Notes under the pieces: model-generated | The model's database searches: none | What the model saw: the letters and a program-made list of their open reading frames with translations, nothing else | Told to the model about the DNA's origin: nothing | Made by a program: the position numbers and the translations under genes | Shown: positions 8,505 to 17,825 of the stretch, piece by piece | Layout: every line of letters begins with the position of its first letter | Position numbering within the stretch: the first letter of the stretch is position 1 | Source of the DNA: Brachyspira pilosicoli P43/6/78 | GTDB lineage: Bacteria > Spirochaetota > Brachyspiria > Brachyspirales > Brachyspiraceae | DNA: 64,000 nt | Assembly: GCF_000325665.1 (NCBI RefSeq) | Contig: NC_019908.1 | Location: forward strand, 2,170,001 to 2,234,000 | Direction of reading: 5' to 3'

Positions 8505-9659
8505 TTATTTAGCCATTATAGTGCCAACATACATTTTGTCAGTTCTAACACCAGGCTTAATTTCACCATTAATAGAATATATTTTGTTTCCTATTAATAT
8601 TAAACCCTCTCCGCAAGGAGCATCAAAAGGAACATCTCCTATTGTTTTCCAAGTATTAGATTCACAGTTATAAATTAATATTTTGCTGTTCCAATCAAAC
8701 TCATAAGGGTCAGCACCAAAATAACCAGCTCTAAAATCAGCTAATGCTTCTTCTTGAAGATTGCCCAAGTTATAAACAGCATCATCATAAACAGCTTTAT
8801 TAAAACCGCCTATAACAAGCATTTCTTGTTCATTAAGCTTAACTGATACAGCACCAAGTAAAGATATTCCTTCATTGTTAAGAGCAACATCAGAAACTTG
8901 ATCCCAAGTGTTGTTGGCAAAATCATATTTATAACCATCAGTATAAGCAGTAGCATCTCCTCCGCTAAATACATATATATTGCCGTTTAGTAATTGTGCA
9001 ACAGCTTGAGTTCTGCTAGCTTGATTAGGTACAGGAGCTAATTCTTTAGTCTCTTTTGTAGCTAAATCATATTCATAAACTTTGTCGCTTCCTTTGCCTG
9101 ATTGTTTACCAGTGATAATATATAATTTATTGTCTTTATAAACAGCAACACCATTTTGTAATGTAAAAGGTAAATCGCCTATTTTTTCAACATTTAATTT
9201 ATTATTTTTTAATGTGATAAATAATATATCATCATCAGCCTCAGGATTTGAAGAGCCGCCTATATAATATATACCGTTTGTAGTAGTAATAGAAGCACCA
9301 TATCCTAATTCGTTTTCCCAGTTAATATGCTCAACAACTTCTAATACGCCGTTATTATCTTCAAGCATATAAATGTCAGAATAAGTTTTTTTAGCTCCGC
9401 CGTTAAGTACAGATTCTTCAGGGAAGTTAGCTCCTCCTCCAACAACAATATATTTGTTTTCTAAAGAACCATACAATAAACCAGCAGTACCAATATTTTT
9501 ATCCATTCCAGTTTGAGCAGGTAAACGTCCTCCCATCTCCCAAACTATTTTTTTGTCAGTTTTAGAATCTAATACGTTTACATTGCTGCTAGAAGAAGTA
9601 GTATTGCTTGAACAGCTAACAGCAAATATAATAGATAATATTAAACATAATTTTTTCAT
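8505..9659 (-). CDS. nanM: Kelch-repeat lipoprotein, N-acetylneuraminate epimerase-like (NanM)
   Basis: The start at 9659 is chosen because AAGGAA lies just upstream and the product then begins with a lipoprotein signal (MKKLCLIL...FAVSC, Cys16). The mature protein is a six-bladed kelch propeller of the NanM type: repeated VVGGG, YIGGS, YVFSGG and VIGG strands, and the tail ending in KMYVGTIMAK. NanM converts alpha- to beta-Neu5Ac in the periplasm and so speeds sialic acid uptake. A lipid anchor is unusual compared with the soluble E. coli protein but fits a spirochaete envelope. It is the last gene of a minus-strand operon with symporter, nanQ-like and nanA genes. Confidence 0.85.
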   Translation of the reverse strand: MKKLCLILSIIFAVSCSSNTTSSSSNVNVLDSKTDKKIVWEMGGRLPAQTGMDKNIGTAGLLYGSLENKYIVVGGGANFPEESVLNGGAKKTYSDIYMLEDNNGVLEVVEHINWENELGYGASITTTNGIYYIGGSSNPEADDDILFITLKNNKLNVEKIGDLPFTLQNGVAVYKDNKLYIITGKQSGKGSDKVYEYDLATKETKELAPVPNQASRTQAVAQLLNGNIYVFSGGDATAYTDGYKYDFANNTWDQVSDVALNNEGISLLGAVSVKLNEQEMLVIGGFNKAVYDDAVYNLGNLQEEALADFRAGYFGADPYEFDWNSKILIYNCESNTWKTIGDVPFDAPCGEGLILIGNKIYSINGEIKPGVRTDKMYVGTIMAK

Positions 9660-9697
9660 TGTTATTTCCTTATAATAAAACCAAAATAATTCCACTA

Positions 9698-11230
9698 TTA
9701 TTTTTGATTTTTAATAGTAGTAGAATAAGTTAAACCTTTTATTTTTTCTTCGCTTGGTCTTCCAAAGAAGAAAGAAGCTATAAAAGATACTATTACACTA
9801 GAGCCTATAATTATAAATGATAACATAAACTCAAATATTTTAGGTTTAACATAACCAGGTATAAACTTAGTAAGCATACCAGCAGGGTCGCTTACATAGA
9901 ATGCAATTATTACAGAAACTATAAAACCAATCCATACAGCTTTAGATTCTACTTTATCAAAGAATATACCAATTAAGAATACTCCGGCTATAGGACCGCC
10001 TAAAAGACCAGTAATAGCTTGGAAGTACAAGAACATATCTCCTTGACCATTATATATAAAGTAAATAGCAAGCAATGTACTAAATATACCAACTATCCAG
10101 CTTGAAACTCTTGCAAATTTAAGTTTGCTTTTGTCTTCCATTCCAGATTTGAAATATTCTAAAATATCAGCAGTCATACAAGTAGAAACAGAGTTTAAAC
10201 TTGAAGATACTGTAGATTGAGCAGCAGCAAATATAGCAGCTATTACAAGACCAGATATACCAACAGGTAAAGCATTTACTATAAAGTATGGAAGTATAGC
10301 ATTACCATTAATGTTTTCTGGTAAAGTAGCTTTAAAGTGGAAATAAATATATAAAGCAGAACCCATACCTATAAATATTACAATACTAGTACAAAGCAAA
10401 GGAACATTCATAAATAAACTTTTTTTAGCTTCATGTTCATCTTTGTTTGTAGCATATCTTTGAACTATGTCTTGGCTACCTACATAAGAATAAATAGAGT
10501 TTACAAATCCTCCAACTATCATAACCCAAATACTAGATTTAGCTAAATCTAAAGAGAAGAAATCAGGGCTTATAATTTTACCATCATCAGCTAAAAGCTT
10601 GAAACCTTGTCCTACACCTTCAGGAGCAGAAGAGAAACCTACTATAATTACTAAGAAAGCACCCAAAAGAAGTACAACAGTTTGTATAGCATCAGACCAT
10701 AATACAGCCTCAATACCTCCCATAGATGTATAAGCAACACAGAATATTGACACTACAATAGTGATTAGTACTGGGTTTAATGTTGGCACAACTTGTTGTA
10801 TAGCTAAAGTAGGAAGGTAAATTACTATTGCCATTCTTACAACGTGGAAAAGTATAAATGTTAAACTACCAACAAGTCTGAAAGAATTATCAAATCTTCT
10901 TCCTAAATATTCATAAGCAGTAGTAACATTAACTCTTCTAAAGAAAGGTACAAAAGTGTATGCTGCCCATAATACCATTAAGATAATTCCCAATGGTGCC
11001 ATACCAAGCAACCAGCTATTGTTATAAACAGAAGCAGGTATAGCAATAAACGAAATAGATGATAAAGCAGTAGCATAAATACTCATTGCAGTTACTAAAG
11101 CAGGAACCCTTCCTCCAGCTTTAAAATAATCATCTGTAGATTTTGTTCTTTTAGCAAAGAACATACCAATAAAAAACATTACGACAAAGTATAGTCCTAT
11201 GACTATCCAGTCAAACCAATGCCAAGCCAT
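9698..11230 (-). CDS. Sodium:solute symporter (SSS family), probable sialic acid transporter
   Basis: The 510-residue protein has about 13-14 membrane helices in the LeuT-like SSS arrangement, beginning DWIVIGLYFVVMFFIGMFFAKRTKSTDDYFKAGG, the usual N-terminal SSS signature. The helix 1 and helix 8 regions (ATALSSISFIAIPA; AAAQSTVSSSLNS) contain the small and polar residues typical of sodium sites. The substrate is inferred from position: it lies between the nanM-like and nanQ-like genes, and SSS-type SiaT proteins are known sialic acid importers. AGGAGA precedes the ATG. Glucose- or proline-type SSS transporters are alternatives if the operon link is ignored. Confidence 0.85.
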   Translation of the reverse strand: MAWHWFDWIVIGLYFVVMFFIGMFFAKRTKSTDDYFKAGGRVPALVTAMSIYATALSSISFIAIPASVYNNSWLLGMAPLGIILMVLWAAYTFVPFFRRVNVTTAYEYLGRRFDNSFRLVGSLTFILFHVVRMAIVIYLPTLAIQQVVPTLNPVLITIVVSIFCVAYTSMGGIEAVLWSDAIQTVVLLLGAFLVIIVGFSSAPEGVGQGFKLLADDGKIISPDFFSLDLAKSSIWVMIVGGFVNSIYSYVGSQDIVQRYATNKDEHEAKKSLFMNVPLLCTSIVIFIGMGSALYIYFHFKATLPENINGNAILPYFIVNALPVGISGLVIAAIFAAAQSTVSSSLNSVSTCMTADILEYFKSGMEDKSKLKFARVSSWIVGIFSTLLAIYFIYNGQGDMFLYFQAITGLLGGPIAGVFLIGIFFDKVESKAVWIGFIVSVIIAFYVSDPAGMLTKFIPGYVKPKIFEFMLSFIIIGSSVIVSFIASFFFGRPSEEKIKGLTYSTTIKNQK

Positions 11231-11299
11231 ATAATTTTCTCCTATTATTAAAATATTATTTATAAAAAATGTTATTTGTTTTTAAGAAAGTATAGTTTG

Positions 11300-11764
11300 T
11301 TAATCTTTGTATGGAACTTTTACTATAGCTTTTTTAACGTGATTTTTACCGCTTTTTGGAGGAAGTCCTACTCTATGAGCGTCGTAAGGAAGAAGTATAA
11401 GCATTTCTCCTTGAGATAAAGTTAAACGTAGAGTTCCTTCGCCTTCCCAATCATGATAATCTGAAGCTTCATCATAAGTTTTTGGTTTTAATGTTGATGT
11501 GTTTGCTATAATAAAATCTTCAGAGCCTTCAAAAATTATTTGAACATCTACATATTTTAAATGTGATTCCCAAGGCGGATTATCTTTATTATCATATTCT
11601 GTAACATTTATAAAAGCACCTTCGCATATCTCTTTATCAAGTAAGTGTTTTCCATTAGGTAATTTTTTTAATTCTTCGTAATGCTCTCTAATATAATTTT
11701 TAGCTTTCCATATAGTATCGTGAAAATTTTGATTGAACTCACTTTTTATTGGCTTTAATATCAT
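11300..11764 (-). CDS. nanQ: YhcH/YjgK/YiaL family protein (NanQ-like)
   Basis: The 154-residue protein belongs to the DUF386 cupin-like family. It shows the conserved blocks WESHLKYVDVQIIFEGSED, MLILLPYDAHRVGLPP and a C-terminal KKAIVKVPY. The His and Glu residues in these blocks bind a metal in known structures. The E. coli relative YhcH (NanQ) lies in the nan regulon and is reported to assist sialic acid anomer handling. Here it lies between nanA and the symporter with gaps of about 70 bases. AAGGAAG precedes the ATG. Confidence 0.85.
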   Translation of the reverse strand: MILKPIKSEFNQNFHDTIWKAKNYIREHYEELKKLPNGKHLLDKEICEGAFINVTEYDNKDNPPWESHLKYVDVQIIFEGSEDFIIANTSTLKPKTYDEASDYHDWEGEGTLRLTLSQGEMLILLPYDAHRVGLPPKSGKNHVKKAIVKVPYKD

Positions 11765-11837
11765 AAAACAACTTCCTTTTATAAAAATTAATTAAAAATA
11801 AGAGTGCCGCAATAAAAAGGCAGCACCCTAAAATATA

Positions 11838-12734
11838 TTATAGTTTAGACAAATATTTATCAAACATATCTTTTAATATTTTTTTCTCTGATTTACCAAG
11901 AGGTTTTGAACCCATAGGTGCTCTGCAATAAGAAACAGCTGAAGAATCATAGAAAGTAATACATTCTTTAAGTGCTGGATATATTCCTACGCTTAATAAA
12001 GTTTTAATTATATCATTCATGTCATGCTGTATTTTCAAAGCTTTAGATAAATCTTTAGCCTCAACAGCATCTATTACTTTTCTTGCTAAAGGAGCTTGTA
12101 TGTTGTATGTAGAACCAATTCCTGACCTTAAACCATAAGAAGCATATGCTATTAATAATTCATCAAAACCAGCCCACATCATTTTGTCTGGGAATTTTTG
12201 TATTAATCTTTCTAATAAGAATAAATCTGATGAAGTGTATTTTATTCCCATCACTCTTTTATCTTCAAAAAGTTTTCCGAAATCATTTAATGATATGCTG
12301 TTGTTTGATAAGCTAGGCAAGAAATATATTACCAAAGGAATTTTATTTGTTGCCTTTAAAATAGTATTATAATATTTGCTAATGTCATTAAATGAGAATG
12401 GATAATAATATGGAGTAACAGCTGATATTAAATCATATCCTAATTCTTCTGCTTTTTGTGCCATTTCACAAGCTTCATTAAGATTCAATGTACCCACATG
12501 TGCTATTAGAGGTATTTTTCCATTAACTTCTTCTTTAGTAATTTCAAATACAGCTATTCTTTCCTCTTTAGACATTAATAGTCCTTCTCCAGTAGAACCG
12601 CCAACATATAAACCATTAACTTTCATACGGTCAATATTATGTCTTACATACTTTCTCAATACTTTTTCATCTAATTTTCCACTTTTGTTGAATGGAGTCA
12701 TTAGAGCTGATAATATACCTTCACATTTATTCAT
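11838..12734 (-). CDS. nanA: N-acetylneuraminate lyase
   Basis: The start at 12734 follows AAGGAG by nine bases. The 298-residue protein is a DHDPS/NanA-type TIM-barrel aldolase. GGSTGEG at 45-51 binds the keto-acid carboxylate, Tyr137 sits in VIYFLP, and Lys165 in MGIKYTSS is the expected Schiff-base lysine; both positions match the known NanA catalytic pair. It splits Neu5Ac into ManNAc and pyruvate in the cytoplasm. It is the first gene of the operon and diverges from the sialidase gene, so one intergenic region probably controls both. A related dihydrodipicolinate synthase is possible but unlikely in this context. Confidence 0.9.
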   Translation of the reverse strand: MNKCEGILSALMTPFNKSGKLDEKVLRKYVRHNIDRMKVNGLYVGGSTGEGLLMSKEERIAVFEITKEEVNGKIPLIAHVGTLNLNEACEMAQKAEELGYDLISAVTPYYYPFSFNDISKYYNTILKATNKIPLVIYFLPSLSNNSISLNDFGKLFEDKRVMGIKYTSSDLFLLERLIQKFPDKMMWAGFDELLIAYASYGLRSGIGSTYNIQAPLARKVIDAVEAKDLSKALKIQHDMNDIIKTLLSVGIYPALKECITFYDSSAVSYCRAPMGSKPLGKSEKKILKDMFDKYLSKL

Positions 12735-13214
12735 GCTGTTTCTCCTTAAAATTATTTTAATCATTTATGTTATAGCTATATCTATATATTGTATAAATAA
12801 GTTTAATTTTATCAATATCTTTTAATATGATTTTTTAAATAAAAATAAAAAAAATGTGATTTTTATACAAATTAATTCTTTTAGTAGTAATTTTTATGTA
12901 ATGTTTACTAGTATATTTTTTAATAAATGATATTGTATTGATTTTATTAAGTTATTTTTATTGAAATTAATATATAAATAAATATATGTAAAAACACATA
13001 ATAAGGGTATATTGTATCTATTAATAATCAAAAAAAGATAATAAATATCAAAAAATAATATGAAAATTCTTGCAATATGAAATTATTTTACTATACTTGT
13101 AAACTGTATATGAAATATAGAGTACTTTTTCCTACTTTAGTTCGTTTTTTATTATTATAAAGTTATGATTAGTAATTTTTTTTATATACAACAAATATTT
13201 ATAAGGAGCTTATT
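12735..13214. other. Divergent nanA/sialidase control region
   Basis: This 480-base spacer is almost pure A/T and holds no plausible gene. It must contain promoters for both the nanA operon and the sialidase transcript. One candidate promoter for the sialidase is described separately. I could not recognise a defined operator; short AT-rich palindromes are frequent and not informative here. Confidence 0.6.
13070..13097 (+). promoter_or_regulatory. Candidate sialidase promoter
   Basis: TTGCAA (13070-13075) and TATACT (13092-13097) are 16 bases apart. Transcription from here would give a leader of about 110 bases before the ATG at 13215. The match is good but the AT-rich background makes chance matches common. 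Confidence 0.45.
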
Positions 13215-14522
13215 ATGAGCAAGTTAAAACTATTTTTGATATTAGCATCTTCACTGCTGATATCATGCGCTAATCCAAATGATCCTGGTAATGATACTAC
13301 AGAAGGTGGTAATGGAGGTGGAGGTACTACCCCTGATGGTAAACCTTCTTGGTATTTATCTGATGCTCAGCAATCATCAGTTTATCAGCCTAATCCTGTA
13401 ATAGTTTTTGATTCAAAACAAGGCGATATTTATAGAATAGCTGGTATAGTTGAAACAACAAAGGGAACTTTAGTAGCTGTATCAGACAGCAGAAAAACAT
13501 CTGAATCAGATGTTGGATTTAATGCAGCTGCAAATATTGATGTGGTTGTAAAAAGGAGTACAGATGGAGGTAAAACTTGGGGACAAGCAGTTTCAATACC
13601 TCCTTTAGCAACAAAGAAAGAAGACTCACATGGTGATCCACTTATATTTTCTTGTAAAGATGGTACATTAGTTGTTTTATGTGCTGCAGGAAATGCATGG
13701 AAGCAAGAATATAATGGTAATTCTTTAATAAAAATGTCAAAAAGTACAGATGATGGTCAAAGCTGGAGTCAGTGGACTGAAATTCAAAAAGTAATATATG
13801 ATAATACTACAGTTCAAGGAAAAGGTTTCATTAAAGGATTTGCTGCTTCTGGAAGAGGATATACTGACCCAGATACAGGGGCATTATATGCTGCTGTTCT
13901 AGTTGGTAATACTGGTCATAGTAAAAAAGGAACAGTTGTAATAAAGTCTACAGATAATGGATCAACTTGGAAAGTAATAGGTGTATTAGAAGATAATGAT
14001 AATGATGAGCCTAAAGTAGTAACAAGAATAGCAGAAGGTACACATACTGGAAAATTGTTATTATCTGTTAGACCATCAACAGCTAAAAAAAGAAGATTTT
14101 TCTTACTTGATGAAAATCAAGGAGAGGCATCATCTATTTCTACATATACCGAAGCTACAGCAGGTGCTTTTGTTGATCCTACTATAGATGCTGAAGGTAT
14201 GAGATATACTCTTAAAAAAGATGGTCATGCTAAAAATAGAATATTGCATGTATATTTGAATAATAGTAGCACTAGAAAAAATTTATCATTAGTTATGAGT
14301 GAGGATGAAGGTGTAACTTGGGCTAATAATAAACAACTTCAAGATTCTTCTACAAAAAATGCTGCTTATTCTTCTATAATGGTTTTAGGTGACGGTACTA
14401 TAGGTATTTTAGCTGAAGAACAAAATCTAGATACTGCTAGTGGTAGTGGTACTTATGATATAGTATTTAGAAGATTTAATTTAAAAGCATTTAATGGTGA
14501 AACTTACACACAAACTTGGTAA
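13215..14522 (+). CDS. Lipoprotein exo-alpha-sialidase (GH33-like)
   Basis: Residues 1-18 form a lipoprotein signal (LLISC, Cys18), followed by a Gly/Thr-rich linker. The catalytic propeller shows four Asp-boxes: STDGGKTW (115-122), STDDGQSW (177-184), STDNGSTW (245-252) and SEDEGVTW (362-369). Arg74 in YRIAGIV occupies the FRIP position, and Arg286 and Arg354 are candidates for the rest of the arginine triad. Tyr385 in AAYSSI is the probable nucleophile. Such enzymes release terminal sialic acid from mucin glycans; the lipid anchor suggests action at the cell surface. It diverges from the sialic acid uptake operon. ATAAGGAGC precedes the ATG. Confidence 0.9.
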   Translation: MSKLKLFLILASSLLISCANPNDPGNDTTEGGNGGGGTTPDGKPSWYLSDAQQSSVYQPNPVIVFDSKQGDIYRIAGIVETTKGTLVAVSDSRKTSESDVGFNAAANIDVVVKRSTDGGKTWGQAVSIPPLATKKEDSHGDPLIFSCKDGTLVVLCAAGNAWKQEYNGNSLIKMSKSTDDGQSWSQWTEIQKVIYDNTTVQGKGFIKGFAASGRGYTDPDTGALYAAVLVGNTGHSKKGTVVIKSTDNGSTWKVIGVLEDNDNDEPKVVTRIAEGTHTGKLLLSVRPSTAKKRRFFLLDENQGEASSISTYTEATAGAFVDPTIDAEGMRYTLKKDGHAKNRILHVYLNNSSTRKNLSLVMSEDEGVTWANNKQLQDSSTKNAAYSSIMVLGDGTIGILAEEQNLDTASGSGTYDIVFRRFNLKAFNGETYTQTW

Positions 14523-14539
14523 AAAATATATGATATATA

Positions 14540-14574
14540 TTAAGTATGATTTTATATTAAAAAATCATACTTAA
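14540..14574 (+). terminator. Perfect stem-loop after the sialidase
   Basis: Arms 14540-14553 and 14561-14574 pair perfectly over 14 bp with a seven-base loop. No strong T run follows, so it may attenuate, or protect the 3' end of the sialidase message, rather than fully terminate before the Vsp-like gene. Confidence 0.6.
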
Positions 14575-14610
14575 TCATTATTAAAAAATAAACTAAAAGG
14601 TAATAATTTT

Positions 14611-15882
14611 ATGAAAAGAATATTAATGTCGATATTGTTAATGATAGTTTTATCTATACAATTATTTGCTTACTATAAATCAGATAATATGATAGATATG
14701 TTGGTACATTCTAATCAAATGAGAATTAGAACTGATAGATTAGGTGTTCTTGCTGGTCCTAGAAATTGGAGATTTGTTGCTGGTTTAACAGGAGCTAATA
14801 TTGCATCTGGTTTAATTCTACATAATACAGGTGCTCCTAATACTCAACAAGAAAATACTGAAAATAATTATAAAAAAGGTGTAGACAAATTTGTACCATC
14901 TGCATTGGTTGCTTTTGGGTATGATTCTGATTTATTTGGTATAGCTGCTGGTTATGAGTTCAATTGGAAAAGCCCTACATATATGGTACATACTCCAATA
15001 CTTCATATGACAGCTTTAAATGACAGTTTTAGAATAAATATTCCTATTTCTATAGGTGTTGGTCAAAAGTCTTATGTCAATGATAAAAGTTTAAAAGGTA
15101 CTATGGTTATTTCTACAGCAATTGAAGGAAGATATTATTTTGCAGAAGATATACCTGCTTTGAGTCATTTAAGATTCTATTTTAATTATGGTAATTCAAC
15201 AATAAAGGCATTAGATTTTAAAGATGCATCATTTACTCAACAGTCTGTAGGCGGTGAGTTTAGAATGTATTTCAAAATATTGACAGAAAATATAAAAATT
15301 GAACCTATATTTAGAGTAAGATTCGATGCTGCTTTGGCTACTACATACAAAAATATAGATGAAGCTAATAGAGGCAGTATTTTAGATAGTTATGCAGTAA
15401 GTGCAAAAGGTTTTATTCCTGATGATCCTGGTGGTACTGGTGCTAATATAGCAGCTGGTGGTGCTAATGCTTCTGGAACATTGCAAGGTGGATATATAGC
15501 TTCTATCCCTTCTGGTTATTATGCTAAAGAACCTTATAGACTTGGACTAGCTATACCTGTAGGTTTTACTGCTACTTCTGCTGATGAAAATATATCTTTC
15601 TACTTTGAGCCAGCTTTATCTTTAACTATAGTTAATGCTAAAGAAATATATACATTTGGACAACATGCTTGGGAAGATGTAGCTTCTAGGCATAGAAGAA
15701 CAAATCCTTTCTATGCTTTTGGATATGTTGTTTATGCTGAACTTTATATAAGACCTGTTAAAAATTTAGAATGGTATACTGAACTTCAAACTGGAGGATC
15801 AACAGTTGCTGGAGATTTGTCAACTGCAAGCTCTACTACTATAGTATTTAATGCATCTACCGGTATAACTTGGTATTTTTAA
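14611..15882 (+). CDS. Variable surface protein (Vsp)-like outer membrane protein
   Basis: The 423-residue protein has a cleavable signal peptide (residues 1-20, ...IQLFAYY), alternating beta-barrel strands and a terminal aromatic (ITWYF) typical of outer membrane proteins. The mature start (MIDMLVHSNQMRIRTDRLG) and the segment GIAAGYEFNWKSPTYMVHTP resemble, in my judgement, the Brachyspira Vsp surface-antigen family. A Gly/Ala-rich stretch around residues 270-300 looks like a surface loop. It follows the sialidase by 88 bases on the same strand, so the two may be cotranscribed. A role in glycan access or immune exposure is inference. Confidence 0.65.
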   Translation: MKRILMSILLMIVLSIQLFAYYKSDNMIDMLVHSNQMRIRTDRLGVLAGPRNWRFVAGLTGANIASGLILHNTGAPNTQQENTENNYKKGVDKFVPSALVAFGYDSDLFGIAAGYEFNWKSPTYMVHTPILHMTALNDSFRINIPISIGVGQKSYVNDKSLKGTMVISTAIEGRYYFAEDIPALSHLRFYFNYGNSTIKALDFKDASFTQQSVGGEFRMYFKILTENIKIEPIFRVRFDAALATTYKNIDEANRGSILDSYAVSAKGFIPDDPGGTGANIAAGGANASGTLQGGYIASIPSGYYAKEPYRLGLAIPVGFTATSADENISFYFEPALSLTIVNAKEIYTFGQHAWEDVASRHRRTNPFYAFGYVVYAELYIRPVKNLEWYTELQTGGSTVAGDLSTASSTTIVFNASTGITWYF

Positions 15883-15919
15883 TTGAAACTAAAAATAATT
15901 AAATAATAAAACCTTTTCT

Positions 15920-15957
15920 ACTTCGGGGGAATATTTGTTATTCTCTCGAAGTTTTTT
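15920..15957. terminator. Terminator between Vsp-like and DUF1232 genes
   Basis: Arms 15920-15933 and 15939-15952 pair over 14 bp with two G-U wobbles and a TTTGT loop, followed by TTTTTT. The A-rich left flank means it can also serve the convergent DUF1232 gene. Confidence 0.85.
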
Positions 15958-16321
15958 ACATTAAAATAGCTACTATATATATAATAATCATTAATACAAA
16001 TAGTGTGATAGTTGTTGATAATATTATATTCTTAATTATCATATTTAAAAATTGATTTTGTACAAAACTAGACTTTTTTATTCCATAAAAAAACGTAATA
16101 GAAAGTAAAAATATATCATCTAATCTGCCTATCGGTATTCTATCTGGTACTATATCAATAGGTGATAATACATATATTAAAGCTAAAATAAATGGAATCC
16201 AATATACTATTTTTTTCTTTTCAGTTTTTTCTTTATATTCTGAATATTTTCTGTATATTCCATCTTTGCCTAATATTTCTATATCTTCATCTGGTATTTC
16301 TTTATAATCATTTTCATTCAT
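15956..16321 (-). CDS. DUF1232 (YkvA-like) membrane protein
   Basis: The 121-residue protein has an acidic N-terminus and then the DUF1232 signature LIYVLSPIDIVPDRIP..GRLDD. Two hydrophobic segments surround the motif, and a further helix lies at the C-terminus (TITLFVLMIIIYIVAILM). The family is widespread and its molecular function is unknown. It lies on the opposite strand inside the sialic-acid island and shows no evident link to it. Confidence 0.8.
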   Translation of the reverse strand: MNENDYKEIPDEDIEILGKDGIYRKYSEYKEKTEKKKIVYWIPFILALIYVLSPIDIVPDRIPIGRLDDIFLLSITFFYGIKKSSFVQNQFLNMIIKNIILSTTITLFVLMIIIYIVAILM

Positions 16322-16473
16322 AAATAAAATTACCTTAATAATATAATTACTTTTTATAATAAATATATAATACTATTTTTAAAATAAAAAGAAAAATTTT
16401 TTATTGATTTAAAAAAATTGATAGGTTAATATTAATATATCAATTTATTAAAAAATAGATATAAGGATTTTTT

Positions 16474-17655
16474 ATGAGTAATTTAAATGAAGTAAAGAAT
16501 GAATATCTTCATATGCTAAAAGATAATATTATACCATTTTGGCTTAAAAACGGACTTGATAAAAAACATGGTGGATACTACACTGCATTAGACAGAAAAG
16601 GAAGCCTTATAGAAACTGATAAATCTGTATGGTTTCAAGGAAGATTTGCTTGGGTATTATCAACTCTTTATGCTGACTTTGAAAAAAAACAAGAATACCT
16701 TGATGCTGCAAAATCTGGAATAGACTTCTTAGAAAAATATTGTTTTGACAAATCAGGTGACGGAAGAATGTATTTTAGAGTTACAGAAGATGGTAAACCT
16801 ATTATAAAGAGATTAAGATATTACTATTCTGAAACATTCTGCTTAGTTGCTATGGCGGCATATTCAAGAGCTAGCGGAGATAAAAGTTATGCTAAAAAGG
16901 CAAGAGAGATACTTGATAATATAGACCGCTATCAAAAAGAAGGTCTTTTAATTCCAAAATTTGATGCAGGCAACAGACCTACTATAGCTTTCGGACCTCC
17001 TATGATAATGCTTGCCACTGTTCAGGAATTAAGAAAAGCAGACCCAGAAAATAAAGATTATTATAATAAATATATTGATAATCTTTTATCTAATATTCAG
17101 TTATTCTTATATGAAGATAAAAAAGCAGTACTTGAACAATGTAACCCTGACGGCACTTTGCAAGACCATTTTGAAGGTAGATTATTAAACCCAGGACATG
17201 CTATAGAATCATCTTGGTTTATATTAAGAGAGTCTATTGAGAGAGGACATGATGAAAAATTAAAAGCCCTAGGACTTAAAATATTTGACTGGATGTGGGA
17301 ATGGGGCTGGGACAAAGAGTACGGCGGAATTATTCAATATATGGACGTACTTGGAAAGCCAAAAAGTGAATATCATCATGATATGAAATTCTGGTGGCCT
17401 CAGACTGAAGCTGCTATTGCTGCTTTATATTGTTATTACTTTACTAAAGATGATAAATATTTAGAAAAGCATGATATGGTTAAAGAATACACTAAAAAAT
17501 TCATTGACACAGAATACGGTGAATGGTATGGTTATCTTCACAGAGACGGAAGAATATCTACAGACTTAAAAGGTAACATGTATAAAGGACCTTTCCATAT
17601 TCCTAGAATGTATATGAAATGCGTAGAGATAATAGATGCTATTAATGCAAAATAA
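16474..17655 (+). CDS. N-acylglucosamine 2-epimerase (AGE family)
   Basis: The 393-residue protein is an (alpha/alpha)6-barrel epimerase of the AGE/RenBP family. Conserved blocks include HGGYYTALDR, WFQGRFAWVLS, YSETFCLVAMAAYSRA, LNPGHAIESSWF and KFWWPQTEAAIA; the His residues in the last blocks are expected catalytic groups. The enzyme interconverts ManNAc and GlcNAc. With nanA this gives the route Neu5Ac to ManNAc to GlcNAc without NanK and NanE, as described for Bacteroides. A hexosamine kinase is not in the window. The gene has its own short leader (ATAAGGA) and a terminator. Confidence 0.88.
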   Translation: MSNLNEVKNEYLHMLKDNIIPFWLKNGLDKKHGGYYTALDRKGSLIETDKSVWFQGRFAWVLSTLYADFEKKQEYLDAAKSGIDFLEKYCFDKSGDGRMYFRVTEDGKPIIKRLRYYYSETFCLVAMAAYSRASGDKSYAKKAREILDNIDRYQKEGLLIPKFDAGNRPTIAFGPPMIMLATVQELRKADPENKDYYNKYIDNLLSNIQLFLYEDKKAVLEQCNPDGTLQDHFEGRLLNPGHAIESSWFILRESIERGHDEKLKALGLKIFDWMWEWGWDKEYGGIIQYMDVLGKPKSEYHHDMKFWWPQTEAAIAALYCYYFTKDDKYLEKHDMVKEYTKKFIDTEYGEWYGYLHRDGRISTDLKGNMYKGPFHIPRMYMKCVEIIDAINAK

Positions 17656-17675
17656 TAATTAAATATATGATTATC

Positions 17676-17712
17676 AAGGCTAGGCTTTTTAATTAAAGTC
17701 TAGTCTTTTTAT
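17676..17712 (+). terminator. Terminator after the epimerase
   Basis: Arms 17676-17688 and 17695-17708 pair with two wobbles around a TTAATT loop, followed by T-rich sequence. It closes the sialic-acid island. Confidence 0.85.
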
Positions 17713-17825
17713 TTGCAATAAGTACAAATATAAGCAAATACTAAAAAAATTAAAAAGTAATATTTATATTGTTTTATAAAATAAGTTTGCAGTTTATAAT
17801 ATATAAAAAATATTTGGATTATTTC

